Source: an uncultured Prosthecobacter sp.
GTDB lineage: Bacteria > Verrucomicrobiota > Verrucomicrobiia > Verrucomicrobiales > Verrucomicrobiaceae
DNA length: 13,801 nt
Reading direction: 5' to 3'
Assembly (NCBI GenBank): GCA_937941745.1
Contig: CALDGV010000846.1
Location: 1-13,801, forward strand
Below the pieces are notes generated by a model, which had not been told where the DNA came from, made no database searches, and saw only the letters and a program-made list of their open reading frames with translations. The translations under genes and the position numbers were made by a program. Positions within the stretch are counted from its first letter, which is position 1. Each line of letters opens with the position of its first letter. Of the stretch, positions 11,862 through 13,801 are shown one piece after another.

Positions 11862-13577
11862 GTGCATCCCGCCGCCTTCCTGCTCACCTGCCTCCTGCTG
11901 CCTCTGGCGCAGGCGGGGGCTGTGGCGATCCGGGCCTCCATCGACCCGGTGAAGGACGAACGCCCCGTCAACGAAAAGGACCGCGAGCACTGGGCCTTCC
12001 GCCCAATGGCGACGACAGCTCCAGGGACGACGCTCGATGACTTGGCGAAGCCTCTCGGCAAGGAGGCAGATCCTGACACCCTGCTGCGCCGCCTATGCTT
12101 CGATCTCACCGGCCTGCCACCACGGCCAGAAATGAGGCTGGAGGCAGGTGAGAAGGCCTATGAAAAGCTGGTGGATGAGCTGCTGGCATCCAAGGAACAT
12201 GGCGAACACTGGGCGCAGTGGTGGCTCGACCTGGCGCGCTTTGCCGAAACAGATGGCTTCGAATACGATGCCGAACGCAGCCGTGCCTGGCAGTATCGGG
12301 ACTGGGTCATTGAAGCGCTGAACCGGGACCTGCCCTTCGACCAGTTTGTGCAGCAGCAGATCGCAGGTGACCTGCTGCCAGGAGGCAACCCGACTGCCAC
12401 TGGCTTTCTGATGGCGGCACCCGACATGCCCGACCTGAACAACCAGGCGGAGCGCCGCCACGTGCTGCTCAACGACATCACCAGCACGGTCGGAGCCGTG
12501 GGGCTTGGCCTCACCGTGGGCTGCGCCCAGTGCCACGACCATCCCTACGATCCACTCAGCCAGGCTGATTTCTACCGTCTGCGCGCCTTCTTCGACCCCA
12601 CGATCCTGCCGCTGGAGCGCAAGCAGATCGGCCCCAGCGTGCGGGTCTTCACCCAGGGCGTGCCAGCCAGCACCGTGTTCATCCGCGGTGACTTCAGGCG
12701 GCCTGGCCCCACCGTGCAGCCTGCCATCCCAAGGCTCTTCGGCACGCTTCCCGGCAGCCCGGACCGGGCGGAACTGGCACGCTGGCTCACCCGCAGAGAC
12801 AACGCCCTTTTCCTGCGCGCCACCGCCAACCGCCTCTGGCAGCAGCACTTCGGGGAACCCCTGGCCGCCGTGCCTGGAGACCTGGGACATCAGGGCCAGC
12901 CGCCCACCCAGCCTGCCCTGCTCGACTGGCTCGCGGCGGAACTCCCGAGACAGGGATGGAGCCTCAAACGGCTGCACAAGGTGATCGTGATGTCCAAGAC
13001 CTACCGGCAGGCCGGGCTGCCACCGCGGCGGCTGACTGGTGAAATGCTGCGCGATGCCCTGCTGGCTGCTTCCGGACAACTGAACCCCAAGTCTGGTGGC
13101 CCGGGAGTGCGGCTGCCGCTGCCCAGGGAGGTGAGCGAAACGCTGCTCAAGAAGCAGCATGAGGTCACGCCTGACCTCACGGAACACCGCCGACGCAGCA
13201 TCTACGTCTTCGCCCGCCGGAACCTGCGACATCCTTTGTTTGACCTCTTTGACCGTCCGGATGCCCAGACATCCTGTGCCAGGCGCAATGAATCCACCAC
13301 CGCCCCCCAGGCACTCATGCTGTTCAATTCCGAATTTGCCCATGAATGCGCCGCCACCCTGGCCGCAAGGCTGGCGGCGGAGCATGGCTCCGATGCAAAA
13401 GCGCTGGCCACTGCCGCCCAGAGAGCCTGCCTTTCACGCCAGCCATCGGCAGAAGAGCTGCAACTGGCCGGAGACTTCCTGGAATCCCAGACCGCTCGGG
13501 CTGGCAGCTTTCAACATGCCCTGGCGGACTACTGCCTCGCGCTGCTGAACTCCAACGAGTTCCTGTTTGTCGATTGA
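11862..13577 (+). CDS. Short DUF1549/DUF1553 (PSD1-type) protein with one CAQCH motif
   Basis: This 571-residue exported protein has a signal peptide (1-19, LAQA cleavage). A DUF1549 domain (about 55-245) holds FDLTGLPP (80-87), WAQWWLDLARFAETDGFEYD (117-136) and CAQCHDHPYDPL (221-232), a heme-c-like CxxCH. A DUF1553 domain (about 298-570) holds LTRRDNALFLRATANRLWQQHFG and ends LLNSNEFLFVD. The family is abundant in Planctomycetes and Verrucomicrobia; its chemistry is unsettled. Usual members are 700-1100 residues with an N-terminal PSCyt1 cytochrome domain and a DUF1501 partner gene; this one lacks the PSCyt1 domain, and no DUF1501 gene follows. The start is GTG, with GAAGGA 13 bp upstream, too far for an ideal Shine-Dalgarno sequence. 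The 3' end overlaps a possible antisense ORF. Confidence 0.88.
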   Translation: MHPAAFLLTCLLLPLAQAGAVAIRASIDPVKDERPVNEKDREHWAFRPMATTAPGTTLDDLAKPLGKEADPDTLLRRLCFDLTGLPPRPEMRLEAGEKAYEKLVDELLASKEHGEHWAQWWLDLARFAETDGFEYDAERSRAWQYRDWVIEALNRDLPFDQFVQQQIAGDLLPGGNPTATGFLMAAPDMPDLNNQAERRHVLLNDITSTVGAVGLGLTVGCAQCHDHPYDPLSQADFYRLRAFFDPTILPLERKQIGPSVRVFTQGVPASTVFIRGDFRRPGPTVQPAIPRLFGTLPGSPDRAELARWLTRRDNALFLRATANRLWQQHFGEPLAAVPGDLGHQGQPPTQPALLDWLAAELPRQGWSLKRLHKVIVMSKTYRQAGLPPRRLTGEMLRDALLAASGQLNPKSGGPGVRLPLPREVSETLLKKQHEVTPDLTEHRRRSIYVFARRNLRHPLFDLFDRPDAQTSCARRNESTTAPQALMLFNSEFAHECAATLAARLAAEHGSDAKALATAAQRACLSRQPSAEELQLAGDFLESQTARAGSFQHALADYCLALLNSNEFLFVD

Positions 13578-13723
13578 GTTTCCTGAGGTGGCTGATTCAC
13601 ATTCACCTTCACCGGAATCGCTGCGGAGGAAGCCGATGAGCCTCGCTCGAAGGGGATGGAGAGCACGACCAGGAGGGCCAGAAGGGCGGCAACACGAAGG
13701 GGGTCGAGCGGAAAAAAGCGCAT
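13529..13723 (-). CDS. Possible small exported hypothetical protein
   Basis: A 64-residue frame begins MRFFPLDPLRVAALLALLVV: a basic residue, then a hydrophobic segment (about 11-23), then a polar tail (SSAAIPVKVNVNQPP and onward) rich in Ser, Asn and Gln. This is a plausible signal peptide or anchor. The first 30 codons use mostly G or C at the third position, like true genes here. The last 49 bp overlap the DUF1553 gene on the other strand, which is a warning sign. An in-frame GTG at 13750 with GGAGG directly before it would give 73 residues. No homologue is recognised. I rate it as about even. Confidence 0.4.
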   Translation of the reverse strand: MRFFPLDPLRVAALLALLVVLSIPFERGSSASSAAIPVKVNVNQPPQETQSTNRNSLEFSSARQ

Positions 13724-13754
13724 CGCAGGGCAAAGTTGAGGGGAATTCACCCTC

Positions 13755-13798
13755 CCATCCCGCCTCCTTGTTTCCAGGGAGGCTCACGGTGGGGATGG
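13755..13798. repeat. Nested inverted repeat at the right edge
   Basis: An outer pair CCATCCC (13755-13761) and GGGATGG (13792-13798) encloses an inner pair GCCTCC (13762-13767) and GGAGGC (13778-13783). The stems stack with an 8-nt bulge on one side. It lies 32 bp or more upstream of the small minus-strand ORF and could fold in its leader RNA. The window edge prevents judging its full extent. Confidence 0.3.
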
Positions 13799-13801
13799 AA
13801 G

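Noticed and set aside
12093..13385. Minus-strand open frame (430 codons) opposite the DUF1549/DUF1553 gene
   Set aside because: Antisense shadow; the plus strand carries well-known family motifs along the full length.

Overview
The window is GC-rich, densely coded chromosomal DNA. It most likely comes from the Verrucomicrobiota (Verrucomicrobiaceae or Prosthecobacter-like), or less likely another PVC-group bacterium. The best lineage evidence is a DUF1549/DUF1553 protein carrying a CAQCH motif, an HNH nuclease of a zinc-less type, a BatA-type von Willebrand protein and many exported TPR proteins. This is inference from family knowledge; there is no rRNA gene or other marker. No tRNA, rRNA, CRISPR array, transposase or prophage gene is visible.

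Layout, left to right. (1) 1-202: a non-coding edge with GTCCCCA palindromes and a convincing minus-strand terminator. (2) 203-2874, minus strand: a two-gene operon with an ATGA stop/start overlap. It encodes a membrane-anchored protein of unknown function, then a secreted PhoA-type alkaline phosphatase with an extra N-terminal domain. (3) 3046-5194, minus strand: a compact envelope operon of an outer-membrane beta-barrel, a lipoprotein with a polyalanine tail and a BamD-like TPR protein. (4) 5318-9798, plus strand, divergent from (3): a secreted trypsin-fold protein fused to TPRs that has lost all three catalytic residues, then panC (pantothenate synthetase), then a BatA-like membrane von Willebrand protein. 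(5) 9897-11069: tyrS, convergent with an HNH nuclease gene only 2 bp away. (6) 11862-13577, plus strand: a short DUF1549/DUF1553 (PSD1-type) protein. (7) 13529-13723, minus strand: a possible small exported protein.

The most interesting part is the divergent envelope block around 5195-5317. The barrel, lipoprotein and BamD-like genes go one way and an inactive protease-TPR scaffold goes the other. GTGAC/GTCAC motifs lie between them and recur in front of the phosphatase operon. That these genes work together is inference. A second window-wide feature is that almost no gene has a clear Shine-Dalgarno sequence; many have pyrimidine-rich leaders instead. I see no defence system and no obviously new multi-gene machine, so the novelty claims are modest.
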